A stretch of DNA of 64,000 nt from an uncultured Eubacteriales bacterium (GCA_900544555.1 UQWD01000006.1:1-64000); one strand, 5' to 3'. Counted from the stretch's first letter, positions 42,987-53,061 are shown. The notes: generated by a model from the letters alone, not told the origin. Numbers and translations: made by a program.

Positions 42987-43167
42987 ATGAGAAAGAGACT
43001 TAAGATGATTCCTTTTCTGCACGCTTGTGGGAATTGCGGTTTTGACTGGCGTGTATTTTGGCTTGGGAAACACCTCCTCACCTAGCGGCCGTGATATTAG
43101 TATGTGGCATACTTTCACCATTTTTAGCGGTTTTACAGGGCGCGGTTCAGCTGCTCCCCAAATATAG
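42987..43167 (+). pseudogene. Frameshifted signal-anchor protein fragment
   Basis: ATG 42987 with AAGGAG upstream encodes MRKRLKMIPFL and then loses sense (stop at 43083). In the +1 frame the sequence continues as a perfect membrane helix, LVGIAVLTGVYFGLGN, followed by a Ser/Gly/Thr-rich tail to the stop ending at 43167. Joined by one shift near 43017-43025, this is about 60 residues of a secreted or membrane-anchored protein. Either a decayed gene or a single-base sequencing error. Confidence 0.5.
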
Positions 43168-43238
43168 GCAACGGGTATTCCCGATTCGGGTCTTTTTATG
43201 TTATTATAGCAGGTATGAGTTGTATAGGAGGGAAGGAT

Positions 43239-46200
43239 ATGCCAAAGATTAAGCCGTTAATCGCCGTATTGCTCTTATTTTTATTCATATTTCCTGTTAC
43301 CGCCGGCGCTGCCGGAAGCTCCTTGATTGAAAATGGAGATTTTTCAAAAATCAACAGCAAAAAGGATTTACCGGAATCATGGTTTGTTGAAGCTTGGTTT
43401 TGGGATAACGAAAGCGTTCTGGTTGATACGGCTGAATCCGATCTTGGCGGCAGTTGCGTGCATATTTTCAACCTTACGGAAAATGACGCGCGCCTTTCAC
43501 AAAAGATTAAGGTCGAGCCGAATACCTATTACCGCCTCTCATGTCAGATAAAGACCAAGGGGATTGAAAGCGGCGCGGGCGCAAATATTTCAGCTTCAAA
43601 CTCCATCGCGACGTCCGACGGCGTTTTCGGCGATACCACTCAGTGGCAGACGGTTGAACTGGTCGGGCTGACCGGCAAAGACCAGCGCGAGTTGACCGTA
43701 TCCGTTCGTATTGGCGGTTTCGGCCAGCTTTCTTATGGCGAAGCCTGGTTTGATAACGTAGAGGTCGAGGCGCTTGAGGAAGAACCCGCCGTATTCTCCG
43801 ATTTTTCAACCGCAAAGACCGATAACGCCGGTGCGAATGATAACGACGACGGGGAAAGCGTGCCCTACATGGGCGCTATACTTCTTTCATCACTGGCGAC
43901 GGCTGCCGCGTTCGCGTTTTTATACCGCAGCAAATGGCTGAAAAAGGAACAGCTTTCGCTTGGCGCGGGAAAAACGAAAGCTACGTCGGGCCTTTGGATT
44001 ATACTCGGGGCCGCTTTGGTTCTGCGTATCCTGCTCTCGCTGATATTCTATGGCCATCTGTCGGATATCGGGTGCTTTATGGGCTGGGCGCAGGCCATGG
44101 CGGATAAAGGCCCCGGCCAGTTCTATACTTCGGGCATGTTCGCGGATTACCCGCCGGGGTATATGTACATACTCTGGCTGCTCGGCGGCGCCGCCAACCT
44201 TTTCGGGATAGCCGGCCGTTCCGACGCCTATGCGCTTTTAGTTAAGCTCCCGTCCATCGCGGCGGATCTTGCCGTCGCCTATCTAGTATATAAGTTCGCG
44301 CGCAAGCGCTTTAGCGAATCAACCTCCCTCATGCTCTGCGGCGTTATCGCGTTTAACCCCTTTATCGCTTTTATTTCCGGGGGATGGGGACAGATAGATA
44401 TGCTTCTAACGCTGTTTATCCTGCTGGTGATTTACCTGTTTTTGCGGCGCAAATATATTCTTGCGGGCACAGTCCTTGGGTTCGCCATACTGCTTAAGCC
44501 ACAGGCACTGATATTTGCTCCTATAATGGCCGTAGCATATATCATGTATATAAAGGACGGGCGTTTGAAGGCGCTAAGGGATACCGCTTTGGCGGTGGCC
44601 GCGGCGGTGGCGGTGATATTCTTATTTTCGCTGCCGTTCAAATCCACCCAGGAGTGGACCTGGATTATCGAAAGATACACCTCGACCACTACTTCATACC
44701 AATACGCCAGCGTGGAGGCGTTCAACCTATTCGCTCTGCTCGGGGCCAACTGGCACTCGGCAAAAGACGTATTGTTTATTTTTACGTACCAGCAATGGGG
44801 AATGATATTTATTGCGCTTAGCGTGGTATATTCCGCAGTGCTCTATATAAAAGGCAGGGGGAAAAACCCGCACGCGCTCACGCTTGCCGCCGCGTTTTTA
44901 ATCGCCGGAGTATTCACGCTCGGGCATTATATGCATGAACGGTACCTGTTCCCGGCGGTTATACTGCTTCTGTTCGCCTATATCGCATACGGCGATAAGC
45001 GACTGTTCCTGTGCTTTGGCGGGTTTTCGGTTTCCATGCTGCTCAACGCGCTTGCCGCGTTTGTCATTGTTCAAAACCAACAGGCAAGAGGCGCGCAGTA
45101 TGATCTGTTAACATTTATAGGCTCGGCGATTACCGTAGCCGTTTTCGCGTACTTTACGTATGTAAGCACTCAGCTTGTGTTTTTCCCTGACAAAGCGCTA
45201 AGTCGGGGAAAGCCCCTGCCCGGGCCGGGTATAAAAAAGCCGGACGACGCGCCCGAGCCGAGAAAGCGTACCGCGCAGGAAATACTGCCCGCGCCGCACG
45301 ACAACAAGCTGCGCTATACGAAGAAGGATTGGATTTTCTGTATCGCGCTGACCGCTGTTTACGCGATTATCTCTCTGGTGAATTTGGGAACTACGCAAGC
45401 GCCGGAAACGGCGTGGAAGGCCACTGCGCGAAGCGAGGACGTCGTGCTGGCGTTTGATGAAACCGTAACCGTCAACGAAATACGCGTTTTCGGCGGGTTA
45501 TACGAGGGTACGCTCAAGCTTACGGCCGATGATGGGCATGAAATCACATACGAGCAGATAAACGGGGGCATGTTCAGGTGGAAATCGGTTTCTTCAACCT
45601 CAATGAACATGTCGCAATTAACGCTATCTGTTGAATCCGGCCGTATTTGGCTCAATGAAATCGCATTTGTCGGCGCGGATGGTAAGTTTATCGTGCCGCG
45701 CGTAGCCCAGGCCGGCGATACGGACGCGGAACATTTGATAGATGAGCCGGATCAGATACCGGACAAGCCTTCTTATCTTAATGGCATGTATTTTGACGAG
45801 CTGTACCACGCGCGCACCGCGTATGAGCATTTAAACGGGATTGCGCCCTATGAAAATTCGCACCCTCCGCTCGGCAAGGTGTTTATCATGCTTGGCATAG
45901 CAGTATTTGGCATGAACGCTTTAGGCTGGCGAATAGTGGGTGCGCTTTTCGGAATCGCGATGGTTCCAATCCTGTACGCGTTTGCGAAAAGGATTTTTAA
46001 GCGCTCGGATTACGCGCTGCTGGCGGCCGGGCTGTTCGCGTTTGATTTCATGCATTTTACGCAGACGCGCATCGCTACCATCGACGTTTACGGCGTGTTT
46101 TTCATCTTGCTGATGTTTTATTACATGTATCAGTATTACTGCATGAATTTCTTCGTGGACGGGTTGAGAAAAACGTTTAAGCCCCTTGCGCTGGCTGGTC

Positions 46201-47105
46201 TGTTTTTCGGTCTTGGGGCGGCAAGCAAATGGATCTGTATTTATGCCGGCGCGGGGCTGGCGGTTATTCTTTTCGCATCGCTGTTTAAACGGTATAAAGA
46301 ATACCGCGAATGCATGGAATCCGGCGACGAGGCGCTGCGCGAGAAGGTTAAGAACTATCCGCGTATGGTGATTCAAACGCTTTTATGGTGCTGTGTGTTC
46401 TATATAGCGGTCCCCGTTGTTATCTATACGCTTTCGTACCTTCCTTATTATCTGAGTGAATCCCATTATACCGTTTTTGGGGAATCGAACAGCATGTGGT
46501 CGGTGCAGAAATTCATGTTTAATTACCACAGTTCTCTGACCGCGACGCACAGCTATGAAGCGCCGTGGTTCCTTTGGCCGCTGAACCTGAGGCCCATATG
46601 GTATTATATGGGGACGCATACCGCCGCCGGAAATGTTTCAACCATATCCGCTATGGGCAATCCTGCTGTATGGTGGGTATGCGCGGTGGGCATGGTTATG
46701 CTTCTGGTACGCCTTATACGCGGTAAAACGCGCATGAATAAGGCTTTGTTCATACTGCTTGTCGGCGTGGGAGCCAACTTCCTGCCGTGGGTTTTGGTGA
46801 CCCGCTGCACGTTTATCTACCATTACTTCGCAACGGTGCCCTTTATCATACTCGGAACGGTCTATTTATTAAAGGAGGCGGAGGAGCGCAATCCGCGCCT
46901 GAGCCGTCTCAAATGGATTTGGCTGGGCGCGTCCGTCGCGCTGTTCATATTGTTTTATCCGGCTATTTCCGGCCTTGAGGTCCCCGGTGGGTATATCAGG
47001 AGCCTGGAATGGCTGCCGAGCTGGACGTTTTTGGGCGAAGGGCTTCCCCAATGGCTTATGGACGCCGTTAACTGGGTAGCGCGCGCGCTGGGGATGGCCT
47101 CGTGA
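43239..47105 (+). CDS. Two-module GT-C glycosyltransferase with carbohydrate-binding domains
   Basis: 1288-aa membrane protein. In order: signal peptide (about 1-25); an extracytoplasmic beta-domain like a CBM4/9 module (LIENGDFSKI to EAWFDNVEVE, about 27-180); a membrane helix; a first GT-C unit (about 215-650) with GHLSDIGCFMGWAQAMADKG and YPPGYMYILWL, as in mannosyltransferases; a linker; a second beta-domain of discoidin type (about 715-820) enclosed by membrane helices; and a second GT-C unit of the PMT/GT39 family with YFDELYHARTAYEHLNG and SHPPLGKVFIMLGIAVFG. GT-C enzymes use lipid-linked sugars to glycosylate surface polymers or proteins. The ATG at 43239 has GGAGGGAAGG upstream; GtrA follows. 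Confidence 0.85.
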   Translation: MPKIKPLIAVLLLFLFIFPVTAGAAGSSLIENGDFSKINSKKDLPESWFVEAWFWDNESVLVDTAESDLGGSCVHIFNLTENDARLSQKIKVEPNTYYRLSCQIKTKGIESGAGANISASNSIATSDGVFGDTTQWQTVELVGLTGKDQRELTVSVRIGGFGQLSYGEAWFDNVEVEALEEEPAVFSDFSTAKTDNAGANDNDDGESVPYMGAILLSSLATAAAFAFLYRSKWLKKEQLSLGAGKTKATSGLWIILGAALVLRILLSLIFYGHLSDIGCFMGWAQAMADKGPGQFYTSGMFADYPPGYMYILWLLGGAANLFGIAGRSDAYALLVKLPSIAADLAVAYLVYKFARKRFSESTSLMLCGVIAFNPFIAFISGGWGQIDMLLTLFILLVIYLFLRRKYILAGTVLGFAILLKPQALIFAPIMAVAYIMYIKDGRLKALRDTALAVAAAVAVIFLFSLPFKSTQEWTWIIERYTSTTTSYQYASVEAFNLFALLGANWHSAKDVLFIFTYQQWGMIFIALSVVYSAVLYIKGRGKNPHALTLAAAFLIAGVFTLGHYMHERYLFPAVILLLFAYIAYGDKRLFLCFGGFSVSMLLNALAAFVIVQNQQARGAQYDLLTFIGSAITVAVFAYFTYVSTQLVFFPDKALSRGKPLPGPGIKKPDDAPEPRKRTAQEILPAPHDNKLRYTKKDWIFCIALTAVYAIISLVNLGTTQAPETAWKATARSEDVVLAFDETVTVNEIRVFGGLYEGTLKLTADDGHEITYEQINGGMFRWKSVSSTSMNMSQLTLSVESGRIWLNEIAFVGADGKFIVPRVAQAGDTDAEHLIDEPDQIPDKPSYLNGMYFDELYHARTAYEHLNGIAPYENSHPPLGKVFIMLGIAVFGMNALGWRIVGALFGIAMVPILYAFAKRIFKRSDYALLAAGLFAFDFMHFTQTRIATIDVYGVFFILLMFYYMYQYYCMNFFVDGLRKTFKPLALAGLFFGLGAASKWICIYAGAGLAVILFASLFKRYKEYRECMESGDEALREKVKNYPRMVIQTLLWCCVFYIAVPVVIYTLSYLPYYLSESHYTVFGESNSMWSVQKFMFNYHSSLTATHSYEAPWFLWPLNLRPIWYYMGTHTAAGNVSTISAMGNPAVWWVCAVGMVMLLVRLIRGKTRMNKALFILLVGVGANFLPWVLVTRCTFIYHYFATVPFIILGTVYLLKEAEERNPRLSRLKWIWLGASVALFILFYPAISGLEVPGGYIRSLEWLPSWTFLGEGLPQWLMDAVNWVARALGMAS

Positions 47106-47139
47106 CGCTGGGATACTAAGGATTGAAGGAACGAAGAAT

Positions 47140-47595
47140 ATGAAGAAAAGCATAGCTCAATTTATAAAATTCAGCCTGGTGGGCGTACTCAATACAGTTG
47201 TAGACTTTGTGGTTTTCACGCTGCTGACATTGATTTTTAGCGTGGATTCTTCATCAAACGGCTGGGCGGTTACCCTTATCACGCTGGTATCGTACAGCTG
47301 CGGCGTATTGAACAGCTATCTGTTCAACACGCGCTGGACGTTTAAAAACGACAGAAAGTATCAAACCCGAAAGGAATTCCTGCTGTTTGTGGCGGTGAAC
47401 GTTGTTTCCTACATAGTGCATAACGGAGTGCTGCTGCTGTTTAAGGACGTGATTGTTTTGAGCGATCTTCACGTTATGGGCTTCACAGTTGAAGCGATAT
47501 ACCTGTGCAAGCTAATAGCGATTCCCGCCGGCATAATCGCCAATTTTATCGGGAACAAGCTGTTTGTATTTTCAGGTGAGGCAAAACAGGGGTGA
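47140..47595 (+). CDS. GtrA-like membrane protein
   Basis: 151 aa, four membrane helices. QFIKFSLVGVLNTVVDFVVF and SCGVLNSYLFNTRWTFKND are the GtrA signature, and IIANFIGNKLFVF ends it. GtrA proteins are thought to flip or assist polyprenyl-phosphate sugars, matching the substrate need of the GT-C enzyme 34 bp upstream; the pair probably forms one surface glycosylation unit. AAGGAA precedes the ATG. Confidence 0.9.
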   Translation: MKKSIAQFIKFSLVGVLNTVVDFVVFTLLTLIFSVDSSSNGWAVTLITLVSYSCGVLNSYLFNTRWTFKNDRKYQTRKEFLLFVAVNVVSYIVHNGVLLLFKDVIVLSDLHVMGFTVEAIYLCKLIAIPAGIIANFIGNKLFVFSGEAKQG

Positions 47596-47608
47596 TACGG
47601 AGGTAAGC

Positions 47609-49153
47609 ATGCTCGCACGGGTTCGCAGTTACGGGATAAACGGGGTTTCCGGCTACGCGGTGATGGTGGAGGTAGACGTATCCAACGGCCTGCCTTCTTA
47701 TGAAACGGTGGGTCTTCCCGATGCCGCCGTGCGCGAATCCAAGGAGAGGGTGCGCGCCGCCATACAGAATTCCGGTTTTGAGTACCCAGCGAGCAGAATT
47801 GTTGTAAACCTTGCCCCAGCCGATAAGAAAAAGGAAGGGACGTTTTATGATCTTCCCATAGCCGTCGGCGTACTGTGCGCAACGGGTCAGCTGGCTCAGG
47901 AACGGATAGACGATTTTTTGTTCTTAGGCGAGTTGGCGCTTGATGGGAAGCTCCGCCCCATACGCGGAGTTTTGCCGATGGTTATCGACGCTTACGCAAG
48001 CGGGCTCCGCATGGGGATACTATCGCAGGATAACGCCGCGGAAGCCGCCTATATCGGCGGTTTTCACGCTTATCCCATGCAAAGTCTGAAGCAGGCGGCG
48101 GAATTCATCACGGGCGGGGCGGATATCGCGCCGAGCCCGCCCCGGGCATGGAATGGGAGGGCAGTGCGGTATGCCTCGGATTTTGCGCTGTTAAAGGGGC
48201 AGCAGGGCGCAAAGCGCGCTGCGGAGGTAGCCGCGGCCGGAGGGCATAATCTTTTGCTGACGGGCGTCCCAGGTTCGGGCAAAACCATGCTTGCCAGAAG
48301 CATCCCTTCCATACTGCCGGATATGACGTTTGAGGAAGCTCTGGAGGTCACAAAAATCCACTCCGTAGCCGGCGCGCTGCCCGCTGGCGGAGGGCTGGTT
48401 GAGGAACGCCCCTTTCGCGCGCCGCACCATTCTGCCTCAGCCGTATCGCTTATTGGCGGCGGCCAGAGGGCGCTGCCGGGAGAAATAAGCTTGGCGCATT
48501 ACGGCGTCCTGTTCCTCGACGAGCTATTGGAGTTTCGCAAGGATACGCTTGAGTCGCTGCGCCAGCCGTTGGAGGACGGCATAGTAACAATAGCGCGCTC
48601 CAACGCGAAATCCACCTATCCCGCCCAGTTTATGCTTGTCGCCGCGATGAATCCATGCCCATGCGGATATTATGGTTCGCGCACTGCGACGTGCCGGTGT
48701 ACGCCGCCGCAGATCCTGCGTTATCAAGGCCGCGTAAGCGGGCCATTGTTAGATCGAATCGATATCCATGTTGAGATGACTGAGGTCGCGTATGCGGATA
48801 TTGCCGCGTATAAAGGCGGCGAGCCGTCCGCGGACGTAAGGCGGCGCGTCGAAAGCGCGAGGCGGATACAGAGGGAACGTTATTCAGACGATGGGATACG
48901 CTTTAACGCGCAGCTTAACGCCCGCCTGCTCAGGCGGTATTGCAGGCTTGGCGCAAAGGGCGAGGCGCTGCTCGAAGGCGCGTATAACCGGTTTGGCCTA
49001 TCAGTGCGCGCATACTCGCGGATTATCAAAGTAGCGAGAACCATAGCGGATTTATGCGGTGAAAAGGATATAACAGAGGATCATATCGCCGAGGCAATTC
49101 AGTACAGAAATACGCAAAGTAAATTTGGGAGGGATTACCGTCAGGGATTATAG
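47609..49153 (+). CDS. comM: ComM/YifB family Mg-chelatase-like AAA+ ATPase
   Basis: 514-aa hexameric helicase-like ATPase that helps branch migration in natural transformation. The N-terminal domain shows VEVDVSNGLPSYETVGLPD and AAVRESKERVRAAI; Walker A GVPGSGKTM, Walker B FLDELLEF, and PLLDRIDIHVEM in the chelatase domain. Zinc Cys set CPCGYYG. ATG 47609 has CGGAGG upstream. Directly before dprA, another transformation gene. Confidence 0.94.
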   Translation: MLARVRSYGINGVSGYAVMVEVDVSNGLPSYETVGLPDAAVRESKERVRAAIQNSGFEYPASRIVVNLAPADKKKEGTFYDLPIAVGVLCATGQLAQERIDDFLFLGELALDGKLRPIRGVLPMVIDAYASGLRMGILSQDNAAEAAYIGGFHAYPMQSLKQAAEFITGGADIAPSPPRAWNGRAVRYASDFALLKGQQGAKRAAEVAAAGGHNLLLTGVPGSGKTMLARSIPSILPDMTFEEALEVTKIHSVAGALPAGGGLVEERPFRAPHHSASAVSLIGGGQRALPGEISLAHYGVLFLDELLEFRKDTLESLRQPLEDGIVTIARSNAKSTYPAQFMLVAAMNPCPCGYYGSRTATCRCTPPQILRYQGRVSGPLLDRIDIHVEMTEVAYADIAAYKGGEPSADVRRRVESARRIQRERYSDDGIRFNAQLNARLLRRYCRLGAKGEALLEGAYNRFGLSVRAYSRIIKVARTIADLCGEKDITEDHIAEAIQYRNTQSKFGRDYRQGL

Positions 49154-50252
49154 TGAGGCTGAACGCCGCTGGTTATGGCTAAGCCTGGTTTTTGAACACG
49201 ATGTACGCAGATTATACGCGTTGTTAAACAGCTTTGATACTATTGAGGAACTCTATAACGATTGCGCCAAGGGTCATTTTAAGAACACAGGAATTATCAC
49301 GCAAACCCAGTATCACAAACTCATGCGATATTGCGCCCCCCGATTCTTGGATGCATGTATTGCCAGGCTGAATCAGAAGAATATTGATACGGTAACCAGA
49401 GCCGCAGCGGACTATCCGCCGCTGCTTGAATACATTTACGATCCGCCCGCCGCGCTCTATGTAAAAGGTCGCCTCAGGCCGGACGCCGGGCTGCCCGTTG
49501 CCATGGTAGGTTCGCGCCGCTGCACGGATTATGGGGCGCGCGCGGCAAGGAGTTTGTCCAATGACTTAAGCTGTGCGGGCTGTTGCATAATATCCGGGCT
49601 GGCGTATGGGATTGACGCGATAGCGGCGGAGGGCGCGCTTTCCTGCCGCGAAAGCGAATACCCCGCCATAGCGGTGTTGGGAAGCGGCGTGGACGTCGTG
49701 TACCCTGCCGCAAACATAAGCATATACTATGAACTAATTGAGCGCGGCGCGGTCGTATCTGAATACCTGCCGGGGTCAAAGCCGCTCAAAATGCATTTCC
49801 CGCAACGAAACCGCATCATAAGCGGATTGTCGCGCGGCGTTGTGGTCGTTGAGGCGGGGGAAAAGAGCGGCACGTTTATTACGGTCGACTACGCTCTGGA
49901 TCAGGGCCGCGACGTATTTGCCGTTCCGGGTAGAATAACGGACCAGGGCAGCGCGGGAACAAACCGGCTTATACGCGACGGGATGGCTAAGCCTGTATTT
50001 GGGGCCGATGATATTTTGATAGAATACGGGTTAGCCGAAAAACCCGCCAACGGGGCTAAGCAGGGTCAGGATATTCTAAGCCTGCCGGAGGAGCTTTCTG
50101 TGATTTATCAACTGCTTTTAAGCGGTGAGAAGAGCTTTGACGAATTGTGCGAATTAAGCTCCTATGAGCCAGCGGCGCTAAATTCCGCCTTGACATCGCT
50201 AGAGTTTTCAGGAATAATTAAGCAGTTACCGGGAAGGATTTATTGTATTTAA
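49125..50252 (+). CDS. dprA: DNA processing protein DprA (Smf)
   Basis: 375-aa protein that loads RecA on incoming single-stranded DNA. Rossmann-like core: PVAMVGSRRCTDYGARAA, CIISGLAYGIDAIA, AVLGSGVDVVYP, HFPQRNRIISGLSRGVVVVE and GAGTNRLIRDG-like SAGTNRLIRDG. A winged-helix C-terminus (residues 300-375) is present. The start is uncertain: TTG 49125 overlaps comM, and the good ribosome site GGGAGGG (49127-49133) has no ATG/GTG/TTG at the right distance in frame. Confidence 0.93.
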   Translation: MGGITVRDYSEAERRWLWLSLVFEHDVRRLYALLNSFDTIEELYNDCAKGHFKNTGIITQTQYHKLMRYCAPRFLDACIARLNQKNIDTVTRAAADYPPLLEYIYDPPAALYVKGRLRPDAGLPVAMVGSRRCTDYGARAARSLSNDLSCAGCCIISGLAYGIDAIAAEGALSCRESEYPAIAVLGSGVDVVYPAANISIYYELIERGAVVSEYLPGSKPLKMHFPQRNRIISGLSRGVVVVEAGEKSGTFITVDYALDQGRDVFAVPGRITDQGSAGTNRLIRDGMAKPVFGADDILIEYGLAEKPANGAKQGQDILSLPEELSVIYQLLLSGEKSFDELCELSSYEPAALNSALTSLEFSGIIKQLPGRIYCI

Positions 50253-50298
50253 CATTTGATTCAGGCCCGGATGCAGATGAATATGGAGGGATACAAAG

Positions 50299-52398
50299 AT
50301 GTCTGACTTGCTCGTTATCGTGGAATCGCCCGCAAAGGCGAAGACCATCGGTAAGTTTTTGGGCAGTAAATATAAGGTTGTAGCGTCTAACGGCCATGTG
50401 CGGGATCTTCCCAAAAGCCAGCTTGGGGTTGATGTCGACAATGAGTTTCAGCCAAAATATATTACCCTTCGCGGACGGGGCGACGTGCTGGAGCGCATAA
50501 GGAAGGAAGCGAAGAACGCGAAAAAAGTCTATCTGGCGACCGACCCTGACCGCGAGGGAGAGGCTATTTCCTGGCATCTGGCGCAGGTGCTTAAGCTCAG
50601 TGAGGAATCCAAGTGCCGGATTGTATTTAATGAAATAACATCCGACGCCGTTAAACGCTCTATTAAGGGCGCGCGCCCGGTTGATAAAAACCTGGTAAAC
50701 GCACAGCAGGCGCGGAGGGTTTTGGATCGCCTCGTCGGTTATAAGATCAGCCCTATACTGTGGGCCAAGGTGCGCAAGGGCTTATCCGCCGGGCGCGTTC
50801 AATCGGTCGCGGCGCGGCTGATTTGTGACAGGGAGCAGGAGATAACGGATTTTATACCCGAGGAATACTGGACGATTGCGGCAAAATTAAAGCATGAAAA
50901 ATCAAAAAAGACCATTACAGCCAAGTTTTTCGGCTATAACGGCAAAAAGGCCGAGCTGAAGAATGAAGAGGAAGCGAATAAGGCGCTGGATAACTGTCGG
51001 AACGCCGGTTTTGTCGTTTCCGACGTAAAAAAGTCGGAGAAGAATAAACACGCGCCCGCGCCGTTTACCACGAGCAGCCTTCAACAGGAAGCGGCAAGAA
51101 AGCTTGGCTTTACGACAAAGCACACCATGCTTGTAGCACAGCAGCTCTATGAGGGGGTAGAGCTTCAGGGAAAAGGGACGGCCGGCTTGATTTCCTATAT
51201 TCGTACGGATTCCGTTCGGATCGCCAAGGAAGCGCAGGAGCAGGCCCTGGCGAACATACGTGAACGCTTTGGGGAACGGTACGCGCCCGAAAAACCGAAT
51301 GTTTACAAAGGCCGTTCCGGAGCGCAGGACGCGCATGAGGCGATACGCCCTACGGATATCGCCAATACGCCCCAAACGGTTAAAGCTTCTTTGAGCAACA
51401 ATCAATATCGTTTATATAAACTGATTTACGAGCGTTTCCTAGCCAGCCAGATGGCCGATGCGCGTATCGAAACCAATACGGTTACGATTCAGGCGAACGA
51501 TTGCACGTTTAAGGCAACGGGCGCGCGCACGCTGTTCGACGGGTTTACGGCAATCTATACTGAGGGAAAGGACGAGCAGCAGGATGAGATTGTGGCGCTG
51601 CCCGAGCTGAACGCGGGCGAAGCGCTTGACTTATTGAACCTCCTGCCTGAACAGAAATTCACGCAGCCGCCGCCCAGGTACACCGAAGCCTCGCTTGTCA
51701 AGGCGCTGGAGGAAAAGGGTATCGGCAGGCCGAGCACATATGCGCCTATCATATCCACCATCATTGAACGGGGATATGTGCGCCGGGAGAAAAAGCTGCT
51801 GACCCCTACGGACTTAGGCTTTGTAGTAACGAATTTGATGAAGGAGAATTTCAGCGACATCGTAAACGTAGCTTTCACAGCGGCGATGGAGGAGCGGCTG
51901 GATCATATTGAAGAAGGGGAACAGGAATGGGTTGAGGTACTAAAGGAGTTCTACGCGCCGTTTGCTCAGAGCGTGGAGAAAGCATCGCAAACCATTGAAA
52001 AAGTGGTCATACCCGATGAGGTGTCGGATATACCCTGTGAAAAATGCGGGGCGATGATGGTTTATAAAACGGGAAGATACGGGCGGTTTCTTGCGTGTCC
52101 GAATTTCCCGCAATGCCGCAACACCAAGCCCATACTTGAAAAAATCGACGTCCCATGCCCAAAGTGCTCCGCTTCCGTAATTAAACGCAAATCAAAGAAC
52201 GGTAAGCCGTTCTACGGCTGCGAGAGGTATCCTGAGTGCGATTTCACCTCGTGGGATAAGCCCGCGAAAGAGAAATGCCCCTCATGCGGCTCGCTTATGG
52301 TTCAAAAGATAGGCCAGCATGGGGCGTATACCATCTGTACGAACAAGGAATGCTCAAACGCGCACAAGCCGTCGAGAAAGGATGATAAAGATGCATGA
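50299..52398 (+). CDS. topA: DNA topoisomerase I
   Basis: 699-aa type IA enzyme relaxing negative supercoils. Toprim: LLVIVESPAKAKTIGKFLG with DPDREGEAISWHL; active-site tyrosine in SYIRTDSVRI; EAIRPTDI. The C-terminus carries three zinc ribbons (CEKCG..C, CPKCS..C, CPSCG..CTNKEC). ATG with GGAGGG upstream. Followed directly by a decayed trmFO, as intact trmFO follows topA in Bacillus. Confidence 0.96.
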   Translation: MSDLLVIVESPAKAKTIGKFLGSKYKVVASNGHVRDLPKSQLGVDVDNEFQPKYITLRGRGDVLERIRKEAKNAKKVYLATDPDREGEAISWHLAQVLKLSEESKCRIVFNEITSDAVKRSIKGARPVDKNLVNAQQARRVLDRLVGYKISPILWAKVRKGLSAGRVQSVAARLICDREQEITDFIPEEYWTIAAKLKHEKSKKTITAKFFGYNGKKAELKNEEEANKALDNCRNAGFVVSDVKKSEKNKHAPAPFTTSSLQQEAARKLGFTTKHTMLVAQQLYEGVELQGKGTAGLISYIRTDSVRIAKEAQEQALANIRERFGERYAPEKPNVYKGRSGAQDAHEAIRPTDIANTPQTVKASLSNNQYRLYKLIYERFLASQMADARIETNTVTIQANDCTFKATGARTLFDGFTAIYTEGKDEQQDEIVALPELNAGEALDLLNLLPEQKFTQPPPRYTEASLVKALEEKGIGRPSTYAPIISTIIERGYVRREKKLLTPTDLGFVVTNLMKENFSDIVNVAFTAAMEERLDHIEEGEQEWVEVLKEFYAPFAQSVEKASQTIEKVVIPDEVSDIPCEKCGAMMVYKTGRYGRFLACPNFPQCRNTKPILEKIDVPCPKCSASVIKRKSKNGKPFYGCERYPECDFTSWDKPAKEKCPSCGSLMVQKIGQHGAYTICTNKECSNAHKPSRKDDKDA

Positions 52399-52422
52399 TG
52401 CGGTCCGAACGGCCGCATGAGT

Positions 52423-53049
52423 TTGAGACTACGCGCGAAAGCGTTTGAAGGTTGCATGCCCGTTGAGGAGATGGTAAGGGAAATGACCCTGGCGTTCGGG
52501 CCGCTTAAACCGGTCGGGTTAATGGATGAGCGCACGGGGGAGAAGCATCTTGCCGTCGTTTAATTGCGCCGGGACGACGCGGAGGGCAAGCTATGTCGGC
52601 TTTCAAACAAACCTGCTCTTTGGAGAACAAAAACCGGTTTTTGGCCTTTACCCGGCTTGAAATCGGCGCGCTTTCACCGCTATGGGTAATGCACCGCAAC
52701 ACATTCATTCGCTCACCGAAGAAGCTCAAATGGGGTTAAGCGCGGCGGCGCGACCAGGCCTGTACTTCGCCGGGCAGATAACCGGTGTGGAGGAATATGT
52801 GGAGAGTGCTTCAAGCGGGCTTGCGGTGTTTTGAACATGGCGAGGGCTGAGCCCCGTTGATTTCACGCGCCGCACTGCTAAGGCGGTTTGGCGCATAATG
52901 ACAGTGGTTACGCGGGTAAGGATTTTCAGTCGATGATTCTTCATGATTGAAGCGGTCGAGGGGGCGCCGAGGCATAAACAGGCGCGATAGGCGGCGATAG
53001 CCGAGCGGCACTAAACGTTATTCATGACATAATTGAGGAAATAATGTAA
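52423..53049 (+). pseudogene. trmFO: Decayed trmFO (folate-dependent tRNA m5U54 methyltransferase)
   Basis: Only the C-terminal half is left and is spread over several frames. From 52444: FEGCMPVEEM, then FGPLKPVGLMDERTG and a stop at 52561 followed by LRRDDAEGK; from 52592 in another frame: YVGFQTNLLFGEQKPVF; from 52649: a third frame with VMHRNTFIRSPKKL; from 52750: RPGLYFAGQITGVEEYVESA; and AALNVIHDIIEEIM before the stop at 53049. Block order and sequence are exactly TrmFO. The FAD-binding N-terminal half has been deleted between topA and 52423. At least two internal stops and three shifts make sequencing error an unlikely cause. Confidence 0.85.
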
Positions 53050-53061
53050 AGTGTTGCATCA

